From: Brachypterus glaber
Lineage: Eukaryota > Arthropoda > Insecta > Coleoptera > Kateretidae
DNA length: 64,000 nucleotides
Reading direction: 5' to 3'
NCBI GenBank assembly: GCA_958510825.1
Contig: OY294044.1
Location: 46,092,626 to 46,156,625 of the forward strand
In this document: positions 1 to 11,130 of the stretch, piece after piece
How the letters are laid out: each line of letters starts with the position of its first letter
Numbering within the stretch: position 1 is the stretch's first letter
The notes under the pieces: generated by a model
Databases searched by the model: none
What the model saw: the letters and a program-made list of their open reading frames with translations, nothing else
What the model was told of the DNA's origin: nothing
Translations under genes and position numbers: made by a program

Positions 1-332
1 CAGCAGTGCACCTTTTAAGAACATGCTTAGAATGTTTACAGCATTATGCTAAGAACCTTTTCAAGGCAACGATTAAAAAACCTTCTTAGGATGAAGTGTG
101 TTATCAGGGTTCAAACACAAAAGTTATAAAAATTAAGTCAGGGTCTTAATTTTTTATTATCAACTACTATTTATCTAAACTTTAACAGTAAATTATAATA
201 ATATAGATGTGTATGATTTTTTAATAAAATATTTTTTTGTGTGATACATTTGTGTGAACATGATATTCATTTGATAAAACTACTAAATATATGCAATAAA
301 ATTAAATTAAATATTGGTTAAAACATTTTATA
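1..332. other. Upstream region of sugar transporter
   Basis: AT-rich sequence before the transporter start codon. I see no convincing coding region or repeat. It should hold the promoter and 5' leader of the downstream gene, but no TATA box or initiator stands out. Confidence 0.3.
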
Positions 333-420
333 ATGAGAACTAAAAAATCCATTAATAGGGACAAACCTGGGTCACAAAACGAAGAAAAAAGTTGGCCGCA
401 AATTGTAGCAATTTTTTTAT
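333..420 (+). CDS. Transporter exon 1
   Basis: 88 nt, 29 codons plus one base. It starts MRTKKSINRDKPG and ends WPQIVAIFL, the beginning of transmembrane helix 1. The split codon (T + CT = Ser) is completed at 1356. The donor is GTAAGT. Confidence 0.85.
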
Positions 421-443
421 GTAAGTAATAAATATACCGTAAG

Positions 444-483
<40 letters not shown>

Positions 484-2692
484 CCCTACCCCTTTAACTA
501 TCGAACTTAAAATAGCAACTTGAAATTTGAACAACGTAAATAACCAAACCAAAATTATTTTTTGGTATACGTCCCTATAAAGTTGTGCTAAAAACAGGGT
601 TTTAATAAGTCTGGTGCCCTTTAATCTAGAGCGACGAGGTTTTGCATGTATACTAGTAATTTATGTTAATTTATTTTTTGAATTTATCCAGAGGCGTACC
701 TAGACGGACAAAATGTGTGAGGCTTAAAACATTTTTGCCCCAAACTTTTTTGTGTATTTTTTTATTTTTTTTTAAATAAAGAATCCTTCAGTAAAAATAC
801 ATACAAAAGTCATATAGTGACACTGTAGGAGCAGCAAAATTCAATTAAGGGAAACTAACATTTTGTGCCACCAAAAATGTTACTTTTTAAAAGGCTATTA
901 CTCCTTTAATATTAAATTTAGTTGTTTCGGTGAAGAATACTTTTTTGCTTAGTTTTAAATGAAGAATTGCCCTGCTGCATTAAAATTTTATTGGTGCTTT
1001 TTTCTGGTTCCCCATTCAATAAGTCGACCTTCGAAGAGCCGTAGCTCTCTTAGGGCTCATTTCCGGACCAACATTTATGTGAACTTACATGTTTTTAGAT
1101 CTAGAATCACCTCTTAAATTTTGGCATGCCAGTTACTACTTTTTGGCGCACGTATTTGATAGAAAATCACTTTTTAGGAAATTATGGTATTTTTGTGAAT
1201 CCTGTGGGGATTCTTCCGAATTCTTGATGAATTCTTAACAAACTAAATCAAGTTTGTGATGTACAATGTTACTAAAAATACAAAACATAATATTAGTTCC
1301 TTAATCTAGTAAGCCAAATGCGTTGCATTTTTTTAATTTCTAATATTCTTTTTAGCTTGCTTACCAGCATTAATATGCGGGTATCTTTACGCCTGGACAT
1401 CTCCCTCTATCCTAAAAATCATTCAAGACAAAGAAAATTATGATATATCAGATGAAGAAGCTTCATATTTTACAGTACTACCTTTTGCTGCCATGATTAT
1501 TTCCTGTCCAATTTATGCAAAAATTAATGATAGTGTAGGAAGAAAATACGCCATTTTATCTACTGGTGTTATTTATATAATTGTATTTATTTTAATAATA
1601 ATAGCAAAAAATGTATGGATGTTTTATCTAATAAGAATAATAGGGGGACTAGCAGAAGGGAGTATATTTTCTTCTATCCCTATCTACGTTGCAGAGATAT
1701 CCTCGCCAAAAGTTAGGGGTACATGGGGTAATATTTTAACCTTAAATATTTATCTCGGAGAATTTCTTGTTAATGTAATTGGTGGGTACTTCAGCATTAA
1801 AACCTCAGCTTATATCAGCTTGGTTTTTCCAATTCTCTTTCTTATTACATTTCCGTTTATGCCAGAGAGTCCATATTTCTACTTTATGAAGGGTAAACAT
1901 GAAGAAGCAAGAGCTTCTTTAAAATGGTTAAAAAAAAAAGAAAACATAGAAGAAGAATTCCAAGCGTTAAAAGCTGACGTTGATAGACAAATGTCTGAAA
2001 CAGGAACATTCAAGAATTTATTTACGATTAGAAGTAACAGAAAAGCACTTATAGCAGGAGTGTTTTTACGAGCGTCTCAGCAATTAGGAGGTATTGGAGC
2101 ATTTACTGTTTATACTCAATACATCTTTGATAAATCTGGGGGAAGTCTTTCTCCCCAAGTTTCTTCTATGATATTCATCGGAACCTTATGTATCTTAAAC
2201 TTTTGTGCGGGGTTTACGTTGAATATCTTTGGAAAGAGAAAATCGTTTCTGTTTTCATTAATTTCAAGTGGAATAGTATTATTAGGTTGTTCAATATATT
2301 ATTATGTTGATCAGTTTAGAAAAGACATCGATATGTCAAATTTAAGTTGGTTTCCTATTTCATCTTTACTTGTGTTCTGTGTGACGTACTCATTTGGAGT
2401 TGGAATAGTACCAACTCAGATGCTGGGAGAGCTATTTTCAGCTAGCATTAAGGTTAAAGGTTTATCATTTATGCTAATTGTTTCTGGTATTTTAATGAGT
2501 ATAATTAATAAATTGTTCCATTTCTTAGATAATTACATTGGGTTGTATTGTCCTTTTTTATTTTTTGCATGCTGTTGCTTTGTAAGTTCTGTCATGGCTC
2601 TGACCTTAGTACCAGAAACTAAGGGGAAAACTTTGGAGGAAATACAACAAGAACTTAAAGGAAATAAAAGGAAGAAACAATCAAATGTTTGA
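333..2692 (+). CDS. Facilitated trehalose/sugar transporter, Tret1-like (MFS)
   Basis: Two-exon gene: exon 1 333-420, intron 421-1355, exon 2 1356-2692, giving 474 residues. The exon 1 ATG is preferred to the internal ATG at 1493 because it splices in frame (phase 1, GTAAGT donor, TTTTTAG acceptor) and restores the first membrane helix. Sugar-porter hallmarks in order: motif NDSVGRK (about 87-93) between helices 2 and 3, PIYVAEISSPKVRG (138-151), PESP after helix 6 (199-202), charged central loop (about 205-255), QQLGG in helix 7 (271-275) and PETKG at the end of helix 12 (449-453). The family moves sugars such as trehalose or glucose down their gradients across the plasma membrane. The length is normal for the family and no frame breaks are seen. 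The substrate cannot be read from sequence. The C-terminus is lysine-rich and cytosolic. Confidence 0.9.
440..483. repeat. (TAAC)n microsatellite
   Basis: About ten to eleven uninterrupted TAAC units inside the transporter intron, 20 bp past the splice donor. Confidence 0.95.
585..1145 (+). mobile_element. Element family A, 5'-truncated copy
   Basis: Matches the interior and right arm of the copies at 8393, 41524, 49841 and 60690, ending with the reverse of the arm that reads CATGCCAAAATTTAAGAGG. The left terminal arm is missing. No coding capacity seen. Confidence 0.75.
1356..2692 (+). CDS. Transporter exon 2 (main exon)
   Basis: Begins CLPALICGYLYAWTSPS, the conserved end of helix 1 in this family, and runs without a break to TGA at 2690-2692. 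It encodes about 94% of the protein. AATAAA signals follow at about 2774 and 2865. Confidence 0.9.
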
Positions 2693-3590
2693 TTAGACTG
2701 ATTATAATTTTATTTCTTATAAAAGGTTAACCTTAAATCGGGTTTAAACATATTTTGGAACAATTTATTCAAAAATAAACATTAAAATAGTTTTTCTACA
2801 TTTTTAAATGAAGAATTAATACTTTTATTCTAACTATATATGTAATACATACATTACATGTATTAATAAAGTTTGGGAAATACGTGATTTCTTGTCCCAC
2901 TGTTTTCCACGCCTGGACCTGACCTGTAATGAAAAATAGAGACCAGTAAACTAATTATTACTGGTCTGCAATTTAAATAATTAATTTTCGCTAGATGGCG
3001 CCACCGATTAAAATATCATTATGAATGCTTAAAGCAAGATGGCTGAACTGCTGTTGCCAAGAAAAACATGAATATAATCTAATACATTTGGTTTGGACTT
3101 AAATGTACAGTTTTAGTCAATGTTTTTTACTTTTGAGGCTGAGAAGGATAATAAAATTTATTATAACATTTAATGTTATAAAGGGTGCCTTGTGAGCTAT
3201 CAACAAATGTTTTTTGTGGTTGTTTATTTGTTACGCGTATGTGGAACTTTAGTTTTATATGATTGTGCTTTTCTTGTGAAATGCAGGAAAAAATATTTGT
3301 GGTAAATATGAAAAGAACTAAAAAACTAAGCATTATAGTATTATTTTCTTCATTTGAATTCAAACATTTTTAAAAAAATTAGTCTTTATTTTTATAAAAA
3401 CAGTTGCGAATAAATTTTTATACAAGTCTCCCGTTAAATGGTACTTTTCCTCGACCTATAAATGGTCTCGGAAAAGTACTATTTTCCGAGTCGACCTGTA
3501 ATCTACAGTTTATTAATAAATAATGAAAATATAGTTGGTTTAATTTTAAAGCTAAACACTCTACTTTATATTAGTTTAAATGTAAACATA
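2693..3590. other. 3' flank of transporter; no gene seen
   Basis: AT-rich. AATAAA at about 2774 and 2865 are plausible polyadenylation signals for the transporter. A hairpin with arms reading about GTACTTTTCC lies at about 3439-3480. Minus-strand open frames here look random in composition. Confidence 0.4.
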
Positions 3591-3783
3591 GGGGTAACTA
3601 GGGGGTGATTTGGGGGGCTAAGCCCCCCCCCCAAATTTTGCTAAGCCTCCCCAAATCAAACTATGAAAGTAAAATTACGCATATATTTTTTACATATACG
3701 TATATACGTATATATATATATATATATTTAGGGGGCTGAAGTCCCCCCCTCTCAAAAATTTGGACCTGGTTACGCCCCGGAAT
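3588..3783. mobile_element. Small TIR element, GGGGTAACTAG...GGTTACGCCCC
   Basis: About 195 bp bounded by inverted ends (GGGTAACTAGG and GGTTACGCCC) with C/G homopolymer runs just inside. A second copy of the same type lies at 32992-33316. Non-coding; probably a MITE. The family is not assigned. Confidence 0.55.
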
Positions 3784-3839
3784 GTAATTATAGTTTAAAT
3801 TTAATATATAAGTTTATTATAATTTTATTATTGTTTCAT

Positions 3840-3980
3840 CATTTGTTTTATAATTATTTTTGGGCACTATTTTTTTGTTTCTTATATTGTTTTTTATATT
3901 ATCATATTTAATATTTTATATTATGTAATATTTTTTGTAATTTTTTCTTGTATATTAGGATGTATCCTATTTAAATAAAG

Positions 3981-4026
<46 letters not shown>
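3840..4026 (+). repeat. Retroposon 3' end with (ATT)n tail
   Basis: AT-rich sequence with a small hairpin (AGGATGTATCCT), then AATAAAG, then about fifteen uninterrupted ATT units. A hairpin, an AATAAA and a simple-repeat tail are typical of non-LTR retroelement 3' ends. The same kind of tail closes LINE-B at 22300-22329. No coding part remains. Confidence 0.5.
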
Positions 4027-4490
4027 AGGATGCAAGAACTTTAAACAGTTTTTTAATAAATAAAAAATTTGAAAAAAAGTCCTGTTCCGGATTTTGAATG
4101 TAATGTAATTAACTAAAAAAATGACAAAAAATCATTTTTGCTTTTCCATTTTAAAATTTAAGAAACTGGGAAAGCAAAAATTTGTAATTTTTTGTTTCTT
4201 ATTTTTGAGTTTAATGGCGTTTTGTGTTGAAAAAAAATATTCACGATAACTCAAAAACGCTTGAGCTAGAGGTTTTTGACCAAAAGTTCTTAGTTGTGAT
4301 AGTTTGTATTTAACATGGTGAGGTGGGACAATGGGGGCAAATGAAGAAAAAATACAAATGTTTACAATATTTTCGGGGACATTGATATGTAGGCAACTGA
4401 TTCTGAAATTATAAAAATCCAACCCAACCCAACCTGTGCAGTATACTGTTTGCTTAAGTTTCTTAAAAAATAGAGTGTATTTAGGTATGT
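4027..4490. other. Unassigned AT-rich stretch
   Basis: No feature recognised. A 96-codon minus-strand frame (4132-4422) is low-complexity and has no family resemblance. Confidence 0.3.
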
Positions 4491-4567
4491 AGTTATTTAT
4501 TTAGTATTGTTAAACGCTGGAGTGTTTTATAGAAGGACCTTTGTGACGGGAGGTAAAAGGGACTTAC

Positions 4568-4690
4568 TTGTATTGTTCCAGGTGTCTTGTACTTGGGCCC
4601 AAGATGATGTTTCCTCGGAGAAATGGCGTAAGCCCTATTTGCACTCGTTCTACGCGAAATGTTATTTATTGGATGTATTTTCCATAGCAT
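4568..4690 (-). CDS. Candidate first coding exon, possible mitochondrial protein
   Basis: On the minus strand an ATG at 4690 opens 41 codons ending in GTIQ at a strong CAA|GTAAGT donor. The N-terminus is rich in Arg, Ser and Ala with no acidic residue in the first 40, as in mitochondrial targeting peptides. Local base composition is more balanced than the surroundings, and the region upstream (4691-4870) is GC-richer, as a promoter would be. I do not recognise the protein and found no second exon to the left within the window, so its intron would have to span the transporter, or the exon is a relic. Tentative. Confidence 0.3.
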
Positions 4691-5320
4691 GATTCATTAC
4701 GAATAACTATTGTTATTTTTGTTCTTTGGAAGCGATAGTGGCGTGAGTATCGCGCCCCTGACGAATTTAACGTATTGTCCGGACCGTGCTGTTTTACGAA
4801 CTCATTTAAATTACACTGAAATATCGCCTGAAGCCAGCAACTTCAGGTAGTACGTCATGCGCATGAAACCTTTTATTTGGCCGCATAAGGGACTTATCAA
4901 AATCTACTATATACAGGATGAAAAGTAAACAAGTATTTGTTTTTTGTTTTAGGATTTTATTACTTTTTATTTACTTTTAAACTAGAATTCTCCCAATTTT
5001 TTTTTCATCATAGCATTTTTTTTTGAAAAAATTATGTAAAAATATTTAACCACATGTTAGAAATTAATAATACAAGTAATTTTAACCATTACTTTTAATA
5101 AAACAACTCTTTAATTTATAAAAAAATTAAATAACATAATCAGGTAAAAATTGTCTGTGTATCATTTTTAACATAACATAACATAACAATTTATTAAGTT
5201 GCAACTTCGAAAACGAAAACGGTTAATGTTAGGTATATGGTAGGTATCCTATAATGATTTTAAAGGAAATTTAATTCTCTATTTAACTAAATAAAAAAAA
5301 ACTATAGAGTGCCATTAAAA
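4691..5320. other. Unassigned region, possible promoter then AT-rich DNA
   Basis: About 4720-4890 has raised GC with CG dinucleotides, fitting a promoter for the candidate minus exon. From 4900 on it is AT-rich with nothing recognised. Confidence 0.25.
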
Positions 5321-5324
5321 AAAT

Positions 5325-5490
5325 GAGGTATGGCTATTTTAAATTTGTTAGATTTGACCTGCTTTTCGGCTTATATTCAAAAACCCCAAAATGCAAAATA
5401 TCAGATTTTTAAAATTATTGGTTCTCCTTAAACTTTTAATAGACCACTTCCGTGAATACCCAACCCCTGGGTTATATCGAACGATGAAAA
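5325..5490 (-). repeat. Dispersed repeat E, reverse copy
   Basis: Reverse-complement relative of 16308-16470; the shared core includes GACCACTTCCGTGAATA and GGTTCTCC followed by AAACTTTTAATAG. Non-coding. Confidence 0.6.
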
Positions 5491-5527
5491 ATCAAAAAAA
5501 AAAAAATTTCTCTGAAAAGAAAAAAAC

Positions 5528-6744
5528 TATACCGGGTGCCACAAAATAGTGGTACACCCCTACAACTTTTTTGTTTATTAACTTATCAAAGTGAAATTTG
5601 GTAGATATAAATAATTGTATGACCTGCATTTTTTGACATTGTAAAAAATATTATGCCACTTCCGGTTTCGCCGGAAATGACGTCAATTTTTGATTTTCAA
5701 ATAGAACACCCTGAATATTTTTAGATATTTTGATTTAAAATTGAATTCTGAGTACATCCATGTATAATTTGTCAATCTTTGACAGAACAAGTCATTTTTT
5801 AATTAAATTTTAATTTTAAATCTAGTTAGCTTTGAAATATGCAAAATTATTCTTGGCTTAGTAATTTTCGTAGAAAAAATATGAAACAACAATTTATTTA
5901 ATTATTAACCAATTTGAAGCTCTTTAAAACTAGGCAACTCATTTTTTTAAATAAAACTCAATTTTTTTAAATAGAAAGGTACTGGTACCGTAGTACCATT
6001 AAAACACAAATTTTTTTCTTAAAAGACTTATACCCATATTATTGTATTTCAATCAAAATTCATTGGCAAAAAATTAATTTAAAAAAAAAATTAAAAAAAA
6101 TCAACAATAAAACAACTTTTTTAGTCAGTTGTTGTTTTTGTTCTAATTTGACATTTTTTTGTATTTTAATGATATTTATTTTTATTTAAACATAAAACTT
6201 TGTTACCTAAGAATTTCTGATAAAAAACAAAAAACGATCGTTGATATGAGTAGTAATTAGGTACTTTAAATAATTAATACGTTAAATTGTTAAAATTATT
6301 AAATACATTAGGAAATTATTAATTTAAATAACGATAAAACTTATGTAACGTAGGTATAGCTATCAACGATCAATCGTTTTTTTGTTTTTTAAAAAGTCAA
6401 AATGATAGTTTTATAAATGCATTGTTTTTGTTTAATGTTATATTTTTTGAAATTAACTTTTTTGCATATTTCAAAGCTAACTAGATTTAAATTAAAATTT
6501 AATTAATAAATGACATGTTCTGTCAAAAATTGATAATTTATACATGGTTGTATACAGAATTTAATTTTTAATTAAATTATGTAAAAATATATAGGGTGTA
6601 CCATTTAAAAATCAAGAGTTGAGGTCATTTCCGGCTAAATCGGAAGTGACACAATATTTTTTACAATGTCAAAAAATGCAGTTTATTCAGTTAATAAACA
6701 AAAAAGTTATAGGAGTGTACCACTATTTTGTGGCACTTGGTATA
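5528..6744. mobile_element. TIR element F (about 1.2 kb, long arms)
   Basis: Inverted arms of roughly 300 bp. The left begins ACCGGGTGCCACAAAATAG and the right ends with its near complement; both contain GTTTATTAACT and a TTTGACAGAACA segment. The centre is AT-rich with no transposase, so this is a non-autonomous MITE. A solo arm of the same family lies at 38010-38298. Confidence 0.75.
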
Positions 6745-6955
6745 TTATAAAAACAAACTCGAAACTGTTCGAAAAAAGAATAAGCGATTTTTTAATAAAG
6801 TTTCAAAATTACGTACAAAAATGTAAAAAAACGTTCGATAAATACCCGGTTGACGGTATTTCAGACATCAAAATTAAATTAAAAAAAAATAAATGTTTAT
6901 AAACATGTAAATTGTGTTTAAAGACCGCCCACCTTTAACTTAATACAGCTTAATA

Positions 6956-8367
6956 CAGTATGTCCCCGGATGGAGTTACAAAGGGGATTTTTTTTTTATT
7001 TTTGACATCTCAAAAAAGTCACTCTTGATAACTTACCCTGCTTGTTGTCAAACTTCCAAAACACTAAGCACTTTCTGCTGTAGTGATATCGAAAATTCGA
7101 TCACTATTGTTGTGAAGTGGTATATAATTCTGTTATAGCCGAGCAAAGATTATAGCTTTTATTATAACTTACTCAGTTAGGTTGGCCATTCAATCTTCTG
7201 TCATATTTAAAGTATACCCGAGCGGAGAATATACTTAACCACTTATCACTTTATTCGGGAGCGAGTATTCTAGGAGTCGGCGCTTTGGAAACAGATAAAA
7301 CGATTTCTTCTTAACTTAAGAATAATATATTAAATAAATGTGAATAAATTCTTCAAGAATATGAAAGATCAATTCTTACTTCTAAGTCCTATTTCTATGT
7401 AAAGCCCTTAAATTCTAATTTCTATTATGTAATAGTTTTCCATTAAATACTTCTAAATTAAAACATTCTATGTTTCAAATCCCAACTATTCGCAATCATT
7501 TTCAAATCCCAATTTATTGTCCACATTTTTCTTAGTGTAAATATTAGAACTGGTTCGTATAAGTCATTTAAATTATTTTACAAAATATTTTTCAAAGTTA
7601 ATTAATATTCTTCAAAATTTCTATCAGTGTTCATACTATCAATATTTATAAGTGTCCAAAATTATTTTTATGTCTGATATTACGAGTCTCAAAATTTTTC
7701 TAAGTTTAAAAACTATTTTTAATTCAAGAATAAATCTCAAAATTAATTCTCACAGAAACTACATTTTCACTTTTGAAATTGACGTGGAGGCACTCTAACT
7801 AAAACTGAATAAATATGAATCTTTTCATGAGTTTTTATACCCAATAAGAAGGTCACTAGTTAAATTTATTTGACAATGCTTTTAACGCAAAATATCTACA
7901 AAGATACCGCGCATATTTAATTACCCCGACAAAAGAGTTTCAGTCTCATCAATTTGCAAGCTAATTTCTATTTCTGACATCTGAAACGATCATTTTGACC
8001 ATAAATTAAATTTGTATAAACAATTAAGATTACTAGACAACTTTTAAGTTATACCGACAAGAATTACCGAGGAGGGGTCCGACCTAATGTAGAACAAACC
8101 GAATTCTGCCGATTCGTGAAGCCAGACTAGTTGCGCTATACTTAAAGAAATATTATCTTAAAAATTTTAACACCAAATAAAATACTCGGATCATAACACT
8201 GCATAACTCGCCATTTTGAAGAAAAAACATTATCTCATGAACTGTAAGAGTTATACAAACAGTGCTTGGTGTTTTGTGAGTTTGAAAACAAGTAGGGAAA
8301 GTTATCAAGAGTGACTTTTTTAAGATATAAAAAAATTCATTTTCTAACTCCATCCGGAGACATACTG
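6956..8367. mobile_element. TIR element H with TA duplication
   Basis: Arms of about 115 bp start CAGTATGTCC and end GGAGACATACTG, flanked by TA on both sides (6954-6955 and 8368-8369). A TA duplication and CAGT-type ends suggest a Tc1/mariner-like non-autonomous element. The 1.2-kb interior has no significant ORF. Confidence 0.7.
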
Positions 8368-8392
8368 TATATTAATATATTTATACATTATA

Positions 8393-9110
8393 CAGGGTGA
8401 TCAGTAACTGCCATGCCAAAATTTAAGAGGTGATTCTACATCCAAAAATATAAAAAAAAAATTCTATAAAGGTTGGTCCGGAAATGAGCCCTAAGGGAGC
8501 TACGGCCCTTCGAAGATGACATATTGAATGGGGAACAAAAAAAGCATCAATAAAATTTTAATGTTGCAGGGTGATTCTTCATTTAAAACTGAGCAAAAAA
8601 GTATTCTTTACTAAAACACCTAAATTTAATATTAAAGGAGTAATAGACTTTTAAAAAGTAACGTTTTTGGTGGCACAAAATGCTACTTCCTCTTAATTGT
8701 ATATTTTTTTTGAAAACGGTGCTCTTACAGTGTTACACTATATGACATTTTTCATGTATTTTTACTCAAGGAATCCATATTTTTCACAAAAGATCCAAAA
8801 CAAGTACACATAAAAAAGTTTGAGGCCTAATACATTTTTCCGTCTAGGGACGCCTCTGGATAAATTCAAAAAAAATAAATTAACATAAACTTATTGCTCT
8901 TATTAATACTACTATACATGAAAAAGCTCGTCGCTCTAGCTTAAAGGGTACCAGAGTTATTAATTAAAAACCTTATTTTTATTACAATTTTAAAGGGCTC
9001 TAGCTGCCTTAAGGCTCATTTGCGGACCAACCTTTATAGAAACTTTTTTTGATATTTTTGAATGTAGAATCACCTCTTAAATTTTGGCATGGCAGTTATT
9101 GATCACCCTG
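8393..9110 (-). mobile_element. Element family A, full copy with TA duplication
   Basis: Begins CAGGGTGATCAGTAACTG and ends with the complement GATCACCCTG, flanked by TA (8391-8392, 9111-9112). The arms are about 110 bp or more and contain AATTTAAGAGGTGATTC. No ORF. It lies 25 bp after element H. Orientation is opposite to the copies at 585, 41524 and 60690. Confidence 0.8.
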
Positions 9111-9112
9111 TA

Positions 9113-9750
9113 TAATAATACTAATATTATATTTATTTAATTTACTCTAAATATTTAATAGGATAAATCTGACGTTCCTAATTGGATATTTTCCATTAGA
9201 ACAATTTTCCGGATCGCCGGCTCTTACTAGAGCGCAATGGGTCCCGTACCCACCGGATTTTCCCGGATTCCTTTGTAGATTCCAATGATGTCGAGCATTA
9301 CACTTGGATAATTTCATAAGAGCCGATAACGTCTATTTATAACGTTCGCTTTCTGCTATAGATCACAAAAAAATACTAGCTGCCAAGATAGATAGGGGAG
9401 AGGGGGGCGGATGTGGACAATTTTTTTCAAATCGTATTATTTGTCTTAATTTCCATAAAAAAAAAATAAGTGAGAAATTTTATACGAAACAAAGGGTTAA
9501 TAATAATATATAGTAAAAACCAGACCTAAAAAAAGTACAAAAATATTTATTAAGAACATTAAAAAAAAGGTACATTCGTTCACAACTGTCCCAAGTGTGT
9601 GTGCATGTGGACACATCAAAGGGTATTGTTTATACAAATAATAGTTACAGTTGTAACGAACACAAAACGTTTATAAACTATTATCTGAAACTAAACTATA
9701 CTTATAGAAACTTATTAATATATATGTAAGTTGTTATAATATAACTTATA
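9113..9750. other. Unassigned intergenic DNA
   Basis: No gene seen. It contains GTGGACA-type sequence at 9410-9420 and 9600-9615 that is echoed in inverse at about 10675-10690, so element B2 may sit inside an older repeat. Confidence 0.25.
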
Positions 9751-10523
9751 CAGTGCGTGCATTAAGTCTGGAATAACCCGATTAACTTTTTAGTTACAAG
9801 TAAAACACAAAAACCCTCGGATAGGTCGATTTTTATTTTTAATTTTGCAAATTATGGTGTAATAAAAGTTATTAAAATTTGCACCCCCTTGCACCCTCAC
9901 CCCTTAACTTTTTTTTTAAATAGCAATCTACCCCTTGTGACACTTCGTTGGAAAGGTAATTTAATAAGCTTTCCAACGGTGTATAATAAAGCCTAATTTG
10001 GTAAAGGGCTAATGATAAAATGCACAATTTAGTTTATTATAAAGACATGTAAAGTATAACTTTAGTTCACTATAAATGTTCAAATTGATGTCCTTCAGCT
10101 CTTTGACAGTGGACAGTAAAAAAACGGGATTAAAATCGATTAAATAGTAAACATAAAATTGGTCAATAAAAAGAAAAAAAATTGCATTTTTCAACAGGGT
10201 ATAAAATATTACAATAAGTTTAAAACAACCTTATTTAGATTCTCAGGAAGGTGCCAAGTGGGAAATAGGGCAACAATTACCATATTATGCGTAATATTTC
10301 ACACAAACAATGTTTAAATAAAATATGCGTTTTTTCATAGACCCTTTAACAAATTAGGCTTTATCATACACTGTTGGAAAGCTTATTAAATGCCAATTTT
10401 GATAACTTTTTTTAGACCAAAATTTGCAGAATTAAAAATATAAATCGACCTGTCCGAGGATTTTTGTATTTTACTTGTAACTAAAAAGTTATTCGGGTGA
10501 TTCCAGACTTAATGCACGCACTG
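9751..10523. mobile_element. TIR element B2 with TA duplication
   Basis: About 100-bp arms starting CAGTGCGTGCATTAAGTC and ending GACTTAATGCACGCACTG, flanked by TA at 9749-9750 and 10524-10525. A second inner inverted pair (AAGCCTAATTTGG / AAATTAGGCTTTAT) gives a nested palindrome. No transposase; mariner-like MITE. Confidence 0.75.
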
Positions 10524-10525
10524 TA

Positions 10526-11130
10526 TAAAGTTATAGTTATAGTTCTTTAAGCAGATAGAAAATTTAATCATTGCAGAAGTTCTAGCTGTCCCTTTTAACT
10601 TTAATGGTTTGGATAACTTTAAAATTACATTTCTTCCTAATAATACTTTTTTCCCTTGTAGTGGGAAATGAAAATGTCCACATGTGCCCCAATGGGGCAC
10701 TGCCCCATGTTACAATTTTACGTTAAGTGGCCCATTAAACTAAAAATAAAAATTTTATAGAAAAATTAAGGATAACACATCACAACACGTTCGTGTACAT
10801 TAAAATATATTATATAATTTGTTAAGATTTACATTCTTACTTAATTGAATAATTCAAATTACCAAAATCTGAAAAATTTACTTTAGCACGTAGTAAACAA
10901 TCAATAAGTCTGACAATACAAATTTCAACTAAGAAAAATTAACAGTGCATTAGGTATATACACATTAAAAATGACATCTATAATATTTATTTCACGTATA
11001 AACCTTGAAATAACCGCGGAAATTAAACTGTCCACCTACCGCGTAAAATGTTTTACAAAAAAAATATCTGCTTACCAAAGGATAATTTTCCCTACAGACC
11101 TTTTATAGGGGAAATTATTTTATATATAAA
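10526..11130. other. Unassigned intergenic DNA
   Basis: AT-rich, no recognised gene. The minus-strand frame at 10509-10700 overlaps a transposon end and is not supported. Confidence 0.25.

Larger units (their letters stand above)
421..1355 (+). other. Transporter intron 1 with repeats
   Basis: The intron starts GTAAGT and ends TAG. It contains a perfect (TAAC)n microsatellite at about 440-483 and a 5'-degraded copy of dispersed element family A at about 585-1145. Confidence 0.75.

Noticed and set aside
1493..2692. Transporter starting at the internal ATG at 1493
   Set aside because: This would lose helix 1 and the family-typical start; the exon at 333-420 splices in frame and restores them.
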